Shown in pieces: positions 28,828 through 38,290 of a DNA stretch of 64,000 nucleotides. Under the pieces are notes generated by a model. The model did no database searches. It was not told the origin of the DNA and saw only the letters and a program-made list of their open reading frames with translations. The DNA is taken from assembly GCA_035533275.1 (NCBI GenBank), contig DATLUD010000020.1, forward strand, positions 55,842 to 119,841, in the 5' to 3' direction. The stretch comes from SCRA01 sp035533275 (GTDB lineage: Bacteria; Vulcanimicrobiota; Vulcanimicrobiia; Vulcanimicrobiales; SCRA01). Within the stretch, counting starts at the first letter, position 1, and each line of letters begins with the position of its first letter. The translations under genes and the position numbers were made by a program.

Positions 28828-29017
28828 CGTCCAAGACCGCGGAGATGACGCCCGGGTCGACGGGGCGCTCCGTTTCGAGGAGCGCCGAGCCGCTGGGGAG
28901 ATCGACTCGGACCGAGCGCACGCCCGGCACGGATTGCAGCGCCTCGGTCACGTGGCGCACGCAGTTGTTGCAGGTCATGCCCTGCACGAAGATCTTCTGG
29001 GTCACGGTAGTCGTCAC
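28802..29017 (-). CDS. copZ: CopZ-like copper chaperone
   Basis: 71-residue single heavy-metal-associated domain, ferredoxin-like fold. The metal site MTCNNC (Cys16/Cys19) is present, followed by helix VRHVTEALQSVPGV. It delivers Cu(I) to CopA and probably to CsoR. The GTG start overlaps the csoR stop (GTGA); the 3' end overlaps copA. The order csoR-copZ-copA is a known arrangement. Confidence 0.94.
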   Translation of the reverse strand: MTTTVTQKIFVQGMTCNNCVRHVTEALQSVPGVRSVRVDLPSGSALLETERPVDPGVISAVLDDAGYALAE

Positions 29018-29328
29018 AGCAATTCCTTGTTGAACGCGAGGGCATCCATCAGCTCACCGATCACGCGGTCGTCCTCGCCGGTGCGGATCGCTTCGGCGAA
29101 GCAGTGCTCGAAGTGGTTGCGAAGCTCCATCCGGCCCACGCGGTCGAGCGCGGCGCGGATCGCCGAGATCTGCTTGATGACGTCGACGCAGTACGCCTCG
29201 TCTTCGACCATGCGGATGACGGCGTCCAGGTGGCCCCGCGCCGACCGCAGACGGTTGAGCATCTCGCTCTTGCGCTCCGGCGGCACGTGGCGCGCCCGGC
29301 GCTGCTCGCCCTTGACGGTGGTCTTCAC
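29014..29328 (-). CDS. csoR: CsoR copper-sensing repressor
   Basis: 104-residue all-helical CsoR/DUF156 repressor that leaves DNA when Cu(I) binds. The C-H-C sensing triad is present at Cys47 (EAYCVDVIKQ), His72 and Cys76 (ELRNHFEHCF), and RLRSARGHLDAVIRM is the family helix 1. The GTG start has AGGA seven nucleotides upstream. It sits directly behind a CsoR-type operator and autoregulates copZ-copA by inference. Confidence 0.95.
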   Translation of the reverse strand: MKTTVKGEQRRARHVPPERKSEMLNRLRSARGHLDAVIRMVEDEAYCVDVIKQISAIRAALDRVGRMELRNHFEHCFAEAIRTGEDDRVIGELMDALAFNKELL

Positions 29329-29339
29329 GCTGCCATCCT

Positions 29340-29358
29340 ACCCCACCCGGGGTGGGGT
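29340..29358. promoter_or_regulatory. CsoR-type operator
   Basis: The near-perfect GC palindrome ACCCCACCCGGGGTGGGGT lies 12 nt before the csoR start. CsoR operators are G-tract palindromes of the form TACCC...GGGTA, so form and location agree. It also lies 55 nt upstream of the divergent methylmalonyl-CoA mutase gene and could influence it. Confidence 0.7.
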
Positions 29359-29412
29359 GTAAACCCCCGGCAGGGTGGAGGACGCCCCGGCCCCGGCGAA
29401 GGCCAAGGCCTC

Positions 29413-31011
29413 ATGACCACCCCGCCCAACCGGCGCGACCGCGCCGCCAACGACTCCGGAGTTCCGCTGCGCGACGTCTTCCGCCCGGGAGATGCCGACT
29501 TTTCCGCGCAGGCTGGCGAGCCCGGCGCCTATCCCTTCGTGCGCGGCATCCGCCCCGACATGTTCCGCGGCCGCCTCTGGACCATGCGCCAGTACGCCGG
29601 CTTCGCTACGGCCGCGGAGTCGAACGAGCGCTACCGCTATCTGCTGGCGCGCGGCCAAACCGGACTCTCCGTGGCGTTCGATCTGGTCACCCAACTCGGC
29701 TACGACTCCGACGCGCCACAGGCTCGCGGCGAGGTGGGCAAGGTCGGCGTTGCCATCGACTCGATCGAGGACATGGAGACGCTCTTTCGCGAGATCCCGC
29801 TCGACGAGGTGACCGTCTCGATGACGATCAACGCGCCGGCCTCGATCCTGCTGGCGCTGCTGCTTGCGGTAGCCCGGCGCCGCGGCATCCCGTTCGCCAA
29901 GCTGGGCGGAACGATCCAGAACGACGTGCTCAAGGAATACGCGGCCAGGGGGACCTACATCTTTCCGCCGCAGCCGGCGATGCGCCTCATCACCGACGTC
30001 TTCGCGTATTGCGCGCGCGAGGTGCCCAGCTGGAACACGATCTCCATCAGCGGATACCACATTCGCGAAGCGGGATCGACGGCGGTGCAAGAGCTGGCCT
30101 TCACGCTCTCCAACGCCAAGGCGTATCTGCAGGCGGCCGTGAGCGCCGGGCTCGACCCCGACGCAGTGGCGCCGCGCCTCTCCTTCTTCTGGAACGCGCA
30201 CAACGACGTGTTCGAAGAAGTCGCGAAGTTCCGCGCGGCGCGCGCCATCTGGGCGGAGATCACGCGCGAGGTCTTCGGCTGCAAGGACCCGCGCTCGTGG
30301 ATGCTGCGCTTTCACGCTCAGACGGCGGGCTCCACGCTCACGGCGCAGGAACCGGACAACAACGTCGTCCGCGTCACGCTGCAGGCTCTGGCCGCCGTGC
30401 TGGGCGGCGCTCAGTCGCTGCACACCAACGGCCGCGACGAGGCGCTTGCCCTTCCCACCGCCGAGTCGGCGCGCCTGGCACTGCGCACGCAGCAGGTCAT
30501 CGCCTACGAGTCCGGCGCGGCGGACGTCGTGGATCCGCTGGGCGGCTCGTACTACGTGGAGTACCTGACGGGGGAGCTGGCGGCGCGCGCCCGCGCCCTG
30601 ATCGCCGAGGTGGACGCCATGGGTGGCAGCGTGAAAGCCATCGAGTCGGGCTGGATGCAGACGCAGATCGCGGACGCGGCCTACGCGGCTCAGCAACGCA
30701 TCGAGCGCGGCGAGCAGGTGGTGGTGGGCGTCAACGCCTTCGTCGAGAAGGATGGCGGCACGCAAATCCCCTTGCAGCGCATCGACGAGGCCGTGGAGCG
30801 CGAGCAGGTGGGGCGGCTGCGCGCCTTCCGCGCGCGGCGCAACGGGGAGCTGGTCGATCAGCACCTCGCCGCGGTCAAACGCGCGGCGATGGGTACGGAG
30901 AACCTGATGCATCACTTCGTGGAGGCCGTGGACGCCGGGGCGACGCTGGGAGAGATCTGCGACGTCCTGCGCTCGGTCTTCGGCTCGCACAAGCAGGAGG
31001 CATACGCGTAG
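29413..31011 (+). CDS. methylmalonyl-CoA mutase, catalytic (large) subunit
   Basis: 532-residue TIM-barrel subunit of a B12-dependent acyl-CoA mutase, converting (R)-methylmalonyl-CoA to succinyl-CoA. Motifs: TMRQYAGFATAAESNERYRY (substrate Tyr region), SVAFDLVTQLGYDSD, GTIQNDVLKEY, NTISISGYHIREAGSTAV (catalytic His) and QSLHTNGRDEAL. It lacks the C-terminal cobalamin-binding domain (DxHxxG), so it must pair with a separate small subunit, which is not in this window; no MeaB-type GTPase is near either. Partner enzymes in the window are the epimerase (32367) and carboxylase. The related 2-hydroxyisobutyryl and isobutyryl mutases are alternatives. Confidence 0.92.
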   Translation: MTTPPNRRDRAANDSGVPLRDVFRPGDADFSAQAGEPGAYPFVRGIRPDMFRGRLWTMRQYAGFATAAESNERYRYLLARGQTGLSVAFDLVTQLGYDSDAPQARGEVGKVGVAIDSIEDMETLFREIPLDEVTVSMTINAPASILLALLLAVARRRGIPFAKLGGTIQNDVLKEYAARGTYIFPPQPAMRLITDVFAYCAREVPSWNTISISGYHIREAGSTAVQELAFTLSNAKAYLQAAVSAGLDPDAVAPRLSFFWNAHNDVFEEVAKFRAARAIWAEITREVFGCKDPRSWMLRFHAQTAGSTLTAQEPDNNVVRVTLQALAAVLGGAQSLHTNGRDEALALPTAESARLALRTQQVIAYESGAADVVDPLGGSYYVEYLTGELAARARALIAEVDAMGGSVKAIESGWMQTQIADAAYAAQQRIERGEQVVVGVNAFVEKDGGTQIPLQRIDEAVEREQVGRLRAFRARRNGELVDQHLAAVKRAAMGTENLMHHFVEAVDAGATLGEICDVLRSVFGSHKQEAYA

Positions 31012-31031
31012 GAGCCCCTTCGACGGGCTCC
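31011..31031. terminator. hairpin after methylmalonyl-CoA mutase
   Basis: Arms GGAGCCC (31011-31017) and GGGCTCC (31025-31031) with loop CTTCGAC, beginning on the last base of the TAG stop. A second small stem, CCCCC acc GGGGG, follows at 31036-31048. No U-tract. Confidence 0.45.
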
Positions 31032-31068
31032 TGAACCCCCACCGGGGGAGACGACGACGGGAGGGTGG

Positions 31069-32366
<1,298 letters not shown>

Positions 32367-32370
<4 letters not shown>

Positions 32371-32828
32371 GTAGCATGCAGATGCAAACCGGATCGGAGC
32401 GCGGCGCAGCGAGCGGGGCTGACAAGCCCATCGATCACGTCGCGATCGTCGTGCGCGACCTGGAGCGCACGATCGACCTCTACACCAAGACGCTCGGCTT
32501 CCGTCAGGTCTACCGCGAGACCGTCGCGGATCAGAACGTGGAGGCGGTGGGCCTGCAGGCCGGGGAGAGCGTGATCGAGCTGCTGAGGCCGCTGGCCGCC
32601 GACTCTCCGTTGGTCGCGTACCTGGGCGAGGCCGAGAGCAAGCTCCACCACACCGCCTACCGCGTCGACGACCTGGCCGGCGAACTGGCACGCCTGAAAG
32701 AGGCCGGCGTCCGTTTGATCGACGAGCACCCGCGGCGCGGCGCCCACGGGAACCTCATCGCCTTCCTCCATCCGAAATCCACGGGAGGCGTGCTGATCGA
32801 GCTCTGCCAGCACGGAGGCGGGGCTTGA
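32367..32828 (+). CDS. mce: methylmalonyl-CoA epimerase
   Basis: 153-residue VOC-superfamily enzyme interconverting (S)- and (R)-methylmalonyl-CoA. Metal ligands are visible: His in IDHVAIVVRD, His in SKLHHTAYRV and Glu in GVLIELCQ. Conserved LDLYTKTLGF-like helix (DLYTKTLGF) and GESVIELLRPL. The start is an ATG overlapping the previous stop. It links propionyl-CoA carboxylase to the mutase upstream. Confidence 0.95.
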
Positions 32829-32854
32829 CCGGACGTGTTACCCTAAGGGTAATC

Positions 32855-32923
32855 ATGTCGACGACCTCGCCCCGCTACTTTGCGTATTGGTACTTTACGG
32901 ACGCCCGTCCAAGGAGCGGCTGA
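32855..32923 (+). CDS. aromatic leader peptide, 22 aa
   Basis: 22-codon open frame, too short for normal gene finding. The ATG is preceded by AAGGGTAATC, a good ribosome site with five-nucleotide spacing. After MSTTSPR come the codons TAC TTT GCG TAT TGG TAC TTT, that is YFAYWYF: six aromatic residues of seven, covering all three products of the pathway. It ends with RPRSG and TGA. The product itself is probably not functional; its translation is the sensor. Confidence 0.88.
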   Translation: MSTTSPRYFAYWYFTDARPRSG

Positions 32924-32960
32924 GGTTCGCGTATACCCCGAGAGACCAGCATCGTACGCG

Positions 32961-32996
32961 CCCCCGCTCCTCACCGAGCGGGGGTGCTTCATTTTT
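32961..32996 (+). terminator. attenuator terminator before DAHP synthase
   Basis: Perfect 9-bp GC stem CCCCCGCTC / GAGCGGGGG, six-base loop CTCACC, then TGCTTCATTTTT. It ends 24 nt before the DAHP synthase ATG, so termination here blocks the gene. Confidence 0.9.
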
Positions 32997-33019
32997 CACC
33001 ATCCGGCACCGGAGGCATC

Positions 33020-33874
33020 ATGGCTACCGTTACTCCCGTTACCGCCGCCCACCCGTCGACCAGCGCGGCCGCCCCCGCGTTCGCGTACGAGGCGTGGTAC
33101 TCGGGCTTTCACCTGATGGCCGGACCGTGCAGCGTTGAGAGCCCGGAGCAGATCCACCAAACCGCCTCGTTTCTCGCCTCGCGCGGGGTGCGGATGCTCC
33201 GCGGCGGCGCCTTCAAGCCCCGCACCTCGCCGCACTCCTTCCAAGGGCTGGGCGAGCCGGGGTTGCGCCTCTTGCGCGAGGCCGCCGATGCCTACGACAT
33301 GCTGGCTGTCTCCGAGGCGATGGACGTCGAGACGGTGCCGCTGGTGGCCGAGTACGTCGACGTGATCCAAGTCGGCGCCCGCAACATGCAGAACTTCTCG
33401 CTGCTCAAACGTTTGGCCAAGGAGCGCAAGCCCGTGCTCCTCAAGCGCGGCCTGGCGGCCACCGTGGAAGAGACGCTCTCCGCCGCCGAGTACGTCCTGC
33501 AGGGCAATCCCCACGTGATCCTCTGCGAGCGCGGCGTCAAGAGCTTCGAGCCCCTCACGCGCAACATGCTCGATCTGGCGGGCGCGATCCTCATGCGCCA
33601 GATGTCCACGCTCCCCGTGATCGTCGATCTCTCGCATTCAACCGGGCGCACGGATATCGTGGCCCCGCTGGCGGCGGCATGCGTGGCTCTGGGCGTGCAG
33701 GGCGTGATGGTCGAGGTCCACCCGCGCCCCGCCGAATCCGTCAGCGACGCGGCGCAGGCGATCTCGTTCTCCCAGTTCGACCAGATCCTGGCGACGATGA
33801 CGCCGTACCTCGAGGCGCGCGCGACGATCGAGGCCGCGACCGCGGAGCCCGAGGCCACCGCGGCGTACGCCTAG
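33020..33874 (+). CDS. aroF: DAHP synthase (3-deoxy-7-phosphoheptulonate synthase), type I-beta
   Basis: 284-residue DAHP synthase joining phosphoenolpyruvate and erythrose 4-phosphate, the entry to aromatic synthesis. Motifs: LMAGPCSVES, RGGAFKPRTSPHSFQG, VIQVGARNMQNFSLLK, KPVLLKRGL, ILCERGVKSFE and VEVHPRPAES (metal and PEP ligands Cys, His, Glu, Asp positions). This is the short KDO8P-synthase-like I-beta form without a fused ACT or chorismate-mutase domain, so allosteric control is not apparent. Control appears to be at transcription, through the upstream YFAYWYF attenuator. The ATG follows GGAGGCATC. The 3' end overlaps the convergent reductase by 4 nt. Confidence 0.96.
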   Translation: MATVTPVTAAHPSTSAAAPAFAYEAWYSGFHLMAGPCSVESPEQIHQTASFLASRGVRMLRGGAFKPRTSPHSFQGLGEPGLRLLREAADAYDMLAVSEAMDVETVPLVAEYVDVIQVGARNMQNFSLLKRLAKERKPVLLKRGLAATVEETLSAAEYVLQGNPHVILCERGVKSFEPLTRNMLDLAGAILMRQMSTLPVIVDLSHSTGRTDIVAPLAAACVALGVQGVMVEVHPRPAESVSDAAQAISFSQFDQILATMTPYLEARATIEAATAEPEATAAYA

Positions 33875-34857
33875 GGGATCTCGATCACGATCTTTCCGAA
33901 GTTGACGTTCGCCTCCATCGCGCGGTGGGCGTCCGCCAGGCGCTCCAGCGGAAACGTGCAGTCCACGATCGGCTTGACCGCGCCGCGCGCCAGCAGCGGC
34001 ACCACCTCGCGCGCGAACGCTTGCGTCGCCGCGCAGCGCTGTTCGAAGGGGCGTGCGCGCAGCGTCGTCCCCTCGATCCGCAGGCGCTTGGCCAGCGCCG
34101 GCGCCATGTTCACCTCGCCGTGCTGGCCGCCCAGCGACCCCACCAGCACCAGCCGCCCCTGATAGCCCAGCGAGCGCACGTTGCGGTCGAAGTAGGGCAC
34201 GCCCACGTAGTCGATCACCAGGTCCACGCCTCGCCCGTCGGTGTGGCTGCGCAGCTCCTCGTCGAAGGCCGGGGTCGCCGAGACGTCGATCCCGCCCGCG
34301 AGCCCTAACGCCTCCGCGCGCTCGAGCTTCTCCGCCGTGCGCGCGGTGCCGAAGACGCGCGCCCCCGCCGCCACGGCGAGTTGGAGCGCCGAGGTGGAGA
34401 CGCCGCTGCCGATGGCGTGCACCAGCACGTCGGTGCCCGGCCGCAAGCCGCCGATGGTGAAGAGCGCGTCGTGCGCCGTGATGAACGCCTCCGGCGTGCC
34501 CCCCGCCTCCACGTCGGTCAAGTTCTCCGGCACGGCCGCGAGCGCACGCTCGTGGATCGCCACGTACTGCGATTGCGAGCCGTGGGTCACCAAGCCCATG
34601 ACGCGGTCGCCGGCCTTCCACTGCGTGGAGCCCGGACCCAGCGCCTCGACGACGCCGGCGAACTCCAGTCCCAGACGCGTGTTGTCGGCGCCCGGAGGCG
34701 CGGGATACTTGCCGGCCCGCTGCATGAGCTCGGCGCGGTTGAGACCCGCCGCGCGCACGCGGACCAGCACTTCGTTGGGGCCGGGAACCGGATCCGGCAC
34801 CTCGGCGATCCGAATCGCCTCGGGGCCGCCGTAGGATGGAATCGTTGCGGTCAGCAT
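33871..34857 (-). CDS. NAD(P)H quinone oxidoreductase, zinc-free MDR family
   Basis: 328-residue medium-chain reductase of the QOR/PIG3 group. It has the GroES-like N-domain (GLNRAELMQRAGKYPAPPGA), lacks the zinc-ligand Cys/His pair, and has a Rossmann motif in the form VHAIGSGVSTSALQLAVAAGARVFGT. It should reduce quinones or related enones with NADPH in the cytosol. It starts 55 nt downstream of the DUF4127 gene on the same strand and may be the last member of the muropeptide operon, or an independent gene. Confidence 0.9.
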   Translation of the reverse strand: MLTATIPSYGGPEAIRIAEVPDPVPGPNEVLVRVRAAGLNRAELMQRAGKYPAPPGADNTRLGLEFAGVVEALGPGSTQWKAGDRVMGLVTHGSQSQYVAIHERALAAVPENLTDVEAGGTPEAFITAHDALFTIGGLRPGTDVLVHAIGSGVSTSALQLAVAAGARVFGTARTAEKLERAEALGLAGGIDVSATPAFDEELRSHTDGRGVDLVIDYVGVPYFDRNVRSLGYQGRLVLVGSLGGQHGEVNMAPALAKRLRIEGTTLRARPFEQRCAATQAFAREVVPLLARGAVKPIVDCTFPLERLADAHRAMEANVNFGKIVIEIP

Positions 34858-34912
34858 GGTGCCCGTTCGATTCCCCGCGCCGGCGCCGGCTCCCGCTCGC
34901 GCCGGCCGCGCT

Positions 34913-36502
34913 CTACGGGCGCCCGGGATCGAGGCGCACGTCGAGTTGCGTCTCGAAGGTCCGCTGCCACGGCAGCGTGATGGTCAGTCCCGCATCCTGA
35001 TAATCCGGGTAGACCTGCGCGAGGAGTTTGAGCGCTTGCTGCCAGAGCGCGGCACGGTTGTAGCTCTGCGCGAACGTGAGCGCGCCGTCGAAGAGGAGCG
35101 TGTGATCGCGCACGTCGCGCTCCGTCAATGCGCGGTTCAGCTCGGGGCGCACGATGGTGCGGAAGGCGAAGTCGTCGGCGTAGCGGTCGAGCATGAACTG
35201 CGCGTGGGCTTGCGCGTCGTAGGTTCCCATGCGCTTGGCGGCGCCCACCGTGAGGGCCTCGGCGATCGCCGTGCCGCACGTGTTCGCCGTCGTATTCCAC
35301 GACGCGAAGGAGTCGATCTTGCCGGCGATGCCGCGCGCGATCAGCTCCTCCGTCAGCACCTGCTGAGCGGCCATGTCGCGCGACATCAGGAACGAGAGGT
35401 CGGCTACCGCCACCTGACCGTGACCGATCTGCGCGGCGATGGCGTCGAGAAAGCGCTGCTCCTCCGCCGGCGTCGTGTTGGGCGCGTTGACGAAGAGCGT
35501 GACGTCGGCGCCGGGGCCGTCGTCGCGCGTCGACCCCGAGAGCGCGATGAGATGGTCGATCGTCTGATCGGCCGTGGTGAACTCCAGTGGATCTTGCGTC
35601 TTCGCCCCGTCGGGGGTGGAGTAGCGCACCGCGATGCGGGGATGCCAGCCGGCCTCGCGCACGATGGCGTGGGAGAGCAGCGTCATCCCCAGCTCGTCGG
35701 CGCCCGGCTCGATGGAGGAGCGGTCGCCCAGCCCGAACGCCGCCTGCGCGCGCATCAGCGCGTGCTCGTCCTTGATGTGCAGACCCACGCGCCCCGCGTC
35801 GTCCTGCCCCAGCACCACCCGGTCGAAGCCGCCTTGCGCGGCGAGTTGCAGGAGCCACAAGTCCACGCTCGCGTTGCGCTGGCGCGCGGCGAGGTAGCTC
35901 CCCAGAGCGGGTCCCAGTTTGCGCGCCAGCTCGGCGGCCTCCGCCTTCTCCTGCGGCGTCTGCGGCGGGTCCGGCAAGTTCGCGTACTTGGTGATCAGCT
36001 GCGTCTGCACGGCCGTCGCCGGCGTCCAGGTGGGCGCCAGGCGCATCACCGTGCCGAAGACGGCGAACCACGCGTCGGGGCGTTCCGCCCGCAGGTCGCC
36101 GAGCTGCCGGATGCGGGAGATCGCCGTGTACTCCGGCGCGTCGTCGACGCGCGAGGCCACCAGCCCGCCGTAGACGGCCATGTCCGAGGAGACGACGATG
36201 GCCGAGACGTCGGCCGTGCGTCCGCTGCGCAGCCAGCGCAGAATGGCGTCGGGGTCGCCTGCCGTCAGGTAATGGCCCAGCAGCGCGGCCGGCGGCGTGC
36301 GCACGTCGACCCCGGCGATGCGGCCGAGCATCAACGGCAACTGATACGTGACGGGGCGGTCGTCCAGCGGCACGAAAGCGATCGGAGAGGGGGCGCTCCT
36401 GCGCCCCGAGGCCGCGCGAGCGCCGGCGGCGCCCCACCAGAGCAAGGCGAGAGCGGCCAGCACCAGCGCCGCGGCCGCCTTGCGCGCAGCGGCGAGCCTC
36501 AC
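34913..36502 (-). CDS. DUF4127 family exported protein
   Basis: 529-residue protein with an N-terminal signal sequence (MRLAAARKAAAALVLAALAL, then LWWGAAGARA). The mature part carries DUF4127 hallmarks: FVPLDDRPVTYQLPLMLG, SAIVVSSDMAVYGGLVASR, VVLGQDDAGRVGLHIKDEHA, PGADELGMTLLSHAIVREAG and AVRYSTPDG. No biochemical role is established for the family to my knowledge. The GTG overlaps the murQ stop (GTGA), so it is made together with the muropeptide-recycling enzymes. An extracytoplasmic role in wall-fragment handling is my inference. Confidence 0.85.
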   Translation of the reverse strand: MRLAAARKAAAALVLAALALLWWGAAGARAASGRRSAPSPIAFVPLDDRPVTYQLPLMLGRIAGVDVRTPPAALLGHYLTAGDPDAILRWLRSGRTADVSAIVVSSDMAVYGGLVASRVDDAPEYTAISRIRQLGDLRAERPDAWFAVFGTVMRLAPTWTPATAVQTQLITKYANLPDPPQTPQEKAEAAELARKLGPALGSYLAARQRNASVDLWLLQLAAQGGFDRVVLGQDDAGRVGLHIKDEHALMRAQAAFGLGDRSSIEPGADELGMTLLSHAIVREAGWHPRIAVRYSTPDGAKTQDPLEFTTADQTIDHLIALSGSTRDDGPGADVTLFVNAPNTTPAEEQRFLDAIAAQIGHGQVAVADLSFLMSRDMAAQQVLTEELIARGIAGKIDSFASWNTTANTCGTAIAEALTVGAAKRMGTYDAQAHAQFMLDRYADDFAFRTIVRPELNRALTERDVRDHTLLFDGALTFAQSYNRAALWQQALKLLAQVYPDYQDAGLTITLPWQRTFETQLDVRLDPGRP

Positions 36503-37398
36503 GGCTCCTCCAGCACGCTGCGCAGCGAGCCGCCGCTCTCCTGCAGCATGGTGCGCGCGCTCTCCGCGTCGATGCCGCGGTGGAGCGCCACCACCGCCAC
36601 CTTGACGTCCCATCCGGCATGCGCCAAGGCGGAGCGGGCCGACGCATCGTCGCAGCGGGCGAGCGTGCGCACCAGGCGTATCGCGCGCGCTCGCAGCTTG
36701 GCGTTGACGGCGCGCACGTCGACCATCAAGTTGCCGTAGACCTTGCCCAAGCGCACCATGGTGCCCGTCGAGAGCGCGTTGAGGATCAGCTTCTGCGCCG
36801 TGCCGGCTTTCAGGCGCGTCGAGCCGGCGATGGCCTCGGGACCGACCACGGCGACGATCCTCAGCTCGGCGGCCGCGGCCAGCTCCCCGCCCTCGACGCA
36901 TTGCACCGCCACGGTGAGCGCGCCGAGCGCCCGCGAGGCGCGCAACGCGCCGACCACGTATGGCGCGCCGCCGCTCGCGCTGATGCCAACCACGGCGTCG
37001 CCCGCGCGCACGGCGGTGCGCGCCTCGCGGGCGCCCGCGTCGCCATCGTCCTCCGCCCCTTCAACGGCCCCCCGCAACGCCGCCTCGCCGCCGGCGATGT
37101 GCGCCTGGACGAGCTCCGGCGGCGTGCCGAAGGTGGGGTGGCACTCCGCGGCATCGAGCGCCGCAAGCCGTCCGCTGGTCCCGGCACCGAAATAGTGCAG
37201 GCGCCCGCCGCCGCGCAGGCGCGCGGCGATCGCGTCGATCGCCCGCGCAACGTCCGGCGCCGCCTCCTCGACGGCGGGGAGCACGGCGCGGTTCTCGGCG
37301 TCCAGCAGGCGCACGAGATCCAAGGTCGCCAACTCGTCCAACGCGCCGGTGCGCGGGTTCTGGCGCTCGGTAAGCGGCAGATCGTCAGCGCCGGGCAA
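36499..37398 (-). CDS. murQ: MurQ N-acetylmuramic acid 6-phosphate etherase
   Basis: 299-residue SIS-domain etherase that splits D-lactate from MurNAc-6-P to give GlcNAc-6-P in the cytosol. Signature stretches: LHYFGAGTSGRLAALDAAECHPTFG (given here around GAGTSGR and DAAECHPTFG, with the catalytic Glu), GISASGGAPYVVGAL, STRLKAGTAQKLILN and GNLMVDVRAVNAKL, plus a C-terminal UBA-like helix bundle. The start appears to be TTG at 37398, overlapping the kinase gene by 14 nt. It works directly after AnmK and the kinase encoded upstream. Confidence 0.95.
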   Translation of the reverse strand: MPGADDLPLTERQNPRTGALDELATLDLVRLLDAENRAVLPAVEEAAPDVARAIDAIAARLRGGGRLHYFGAGTSGRLAALDAAECHPTFGTPPELVQAHIAGGEAALRGAVEGAEDDGDAGAREARTAVRAGDAVVGISASGGAPYVVGALRASRALGALTVAVQCVEGGELAAAAELRIVAVVGPEAIAGSTRLKAGTAQKLILNALSTGTMVRLGKVYGNLMVDVRAVNAKLRARAIRLVRTLARCDDASARSALAHAGWDVKVAVVALHRGIDAESARTMLQESGGSLRSVLEEP

Positions 37399-38290
37399 GC
37401 GTCAGCGCCCCCTCCACCGGGTCGTGCGCCAGACGCGTCACCACCGCGCCGAGCAGATCGTTCTCGATGCGCGTCTGGAGCAGATACGTGAGCAGCGTCC
37501 CCTCGCGCAAGAGGCCGCCGGCGAGCACCACGCGCGGATTGCTCCGTGCGATGCCCGCCGCACGCGCCGCGCTCACGGCAAGCCCGCCCAGGTCCAGCGC
37601 GGCGCTCTGCACGATCTTGGTCGCCGGGCGATCCCCCTCGCCCGCGAGATGGACCACGCCCGCGGCCAGCGCGGCGATCTGCGCCGGCTCCAGGTGCGAT
37701 CCGTCGCGCCGATAGACCGCCGCCAGCAGCTCGTCGCGGTCGGCGACGGAGAGGTGCTCGCGGACGAGAGCGAGCAGCGCTTGCGCGGCGCCGCGTCCAT
37801 CGAGCGTGCGCGCCGCCTCGCGCAAGGCGGCCAGACCCACCGCGTAGCCCGAGCCCTCATCGCCGATCAGCCAGCCGAGCCCCCCCGCGCGATGGGCGCT
37901 GCCCGCATCGTCCTCCGCATAGCCCACGGAGCCCGTGCCGGAGATGACGACCACGCCCGCACCTTCGGGCACGGCGGCGCGCAGGGCGATGGCGGCATCG
38001 TCGACGATGCGCACGCGAACGTCGGGATAGGCGTCGACGAGCGCCTTGCGCATCGGATAGGCCACGCTGCGCCGCGAGGCGCCGGCGGCGCCCACGCAGA
38101 TCGCCTCGACCTCCCAGCCGGCGGCGGCCTCGGCGACCGCTTCGCGCAAGGTGGCGACCGCGGCCTCGACGCCGACGCTCGTGGCGTTCGCCGGGCCGCG
38201 CTCCGCACGTCCCACGTGCGCACCGTCGCCCGACGCGGCTACGGCCAGCGTCTTGCTGCCGCCCGCGTCGACGCCGATCACCACCTTCAT
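37385..38290 (-). CDS. BadF/BadG-type N-acetyl amino sugar kinase (NagK/MurK-like)
   Basis: 301-residue ASKHA kinase of the BadF/BadG/BcrA/BcrD family. It has phosphate-1 VIGVDAGGSKTLAVAAS, phosphate-2 VVVISGTGSVGYA, GGLGWLIGDEGSGYAVG and adenosine motif VVLAGGLLREG. MurK of Clostridium and N-acetylglucosamine kinases belong here. In an operon with anmK, nagZ and murQ it likely phosphorylates GlcNAc or MurNAc released by NagZ or by other hydrolases. Overlaps: ATGA with anmK, 14 nt with murQ. Confidence 0.9.
   Translation of the reverse strand: MKVVIGVDAGGSKTLAVAASGDGAHVGRAERGPANATSVGVEAAVATLREAVAEAAAGWEVEAICVGAAGASRRSVAYPMRKALVDAYPDVRVRIVDDAAIALRAAVPEGAGVVVISGTGSVGYAEDDAGSAHRAGGLGWLIGDEGSGYAVGLAALREAARTLDGRGAAQALLALVREHLSVADRDELLAAVYRRDGSHLEPAQIAALAAGVVHLAGEGDRPATKIVQSAALDLGGLAVSAARAAGIARSNPRVVLAGGLLREGTLLTYLLQTRIENDLLGAVVTRLAHDPVEGALTLARR

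Larger units (their letters stand above)
32845..32996 (+). promoter_or_regulatory. aromatic amino acid transcription attenuator
   Basis: A complete ribosome-mediated attenuator before DAHP synthase. (1) A leader peptide gene (32855-32923) contains Tyr-Phe-Ala-Tyr-Trp-Tyr-Phe. (2) AGGAGCGG (32912-32919), overlapping the end of the leader gene, pairs perfectly over 8 bp with CCGCTCCT (32964-32971) as antiterminator. (3) The alternative terminator stem CCCCCGCTC (32961-32969) / GAGCGGGGG (32976-32984) uses the same bases and is followed by TGCTTCATTTTT. Stalling at Tyr, Trp or Phe codons would leave AGGAGCGG free and allow read-through; completion to the stop codon would cover it and cause termination. 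Confidence 0.9.

Noticed and set aside
26578..28848. 756-codon plus-strand frame opposite copA
   Set aside because: Mirror frame of copA; no motifs.
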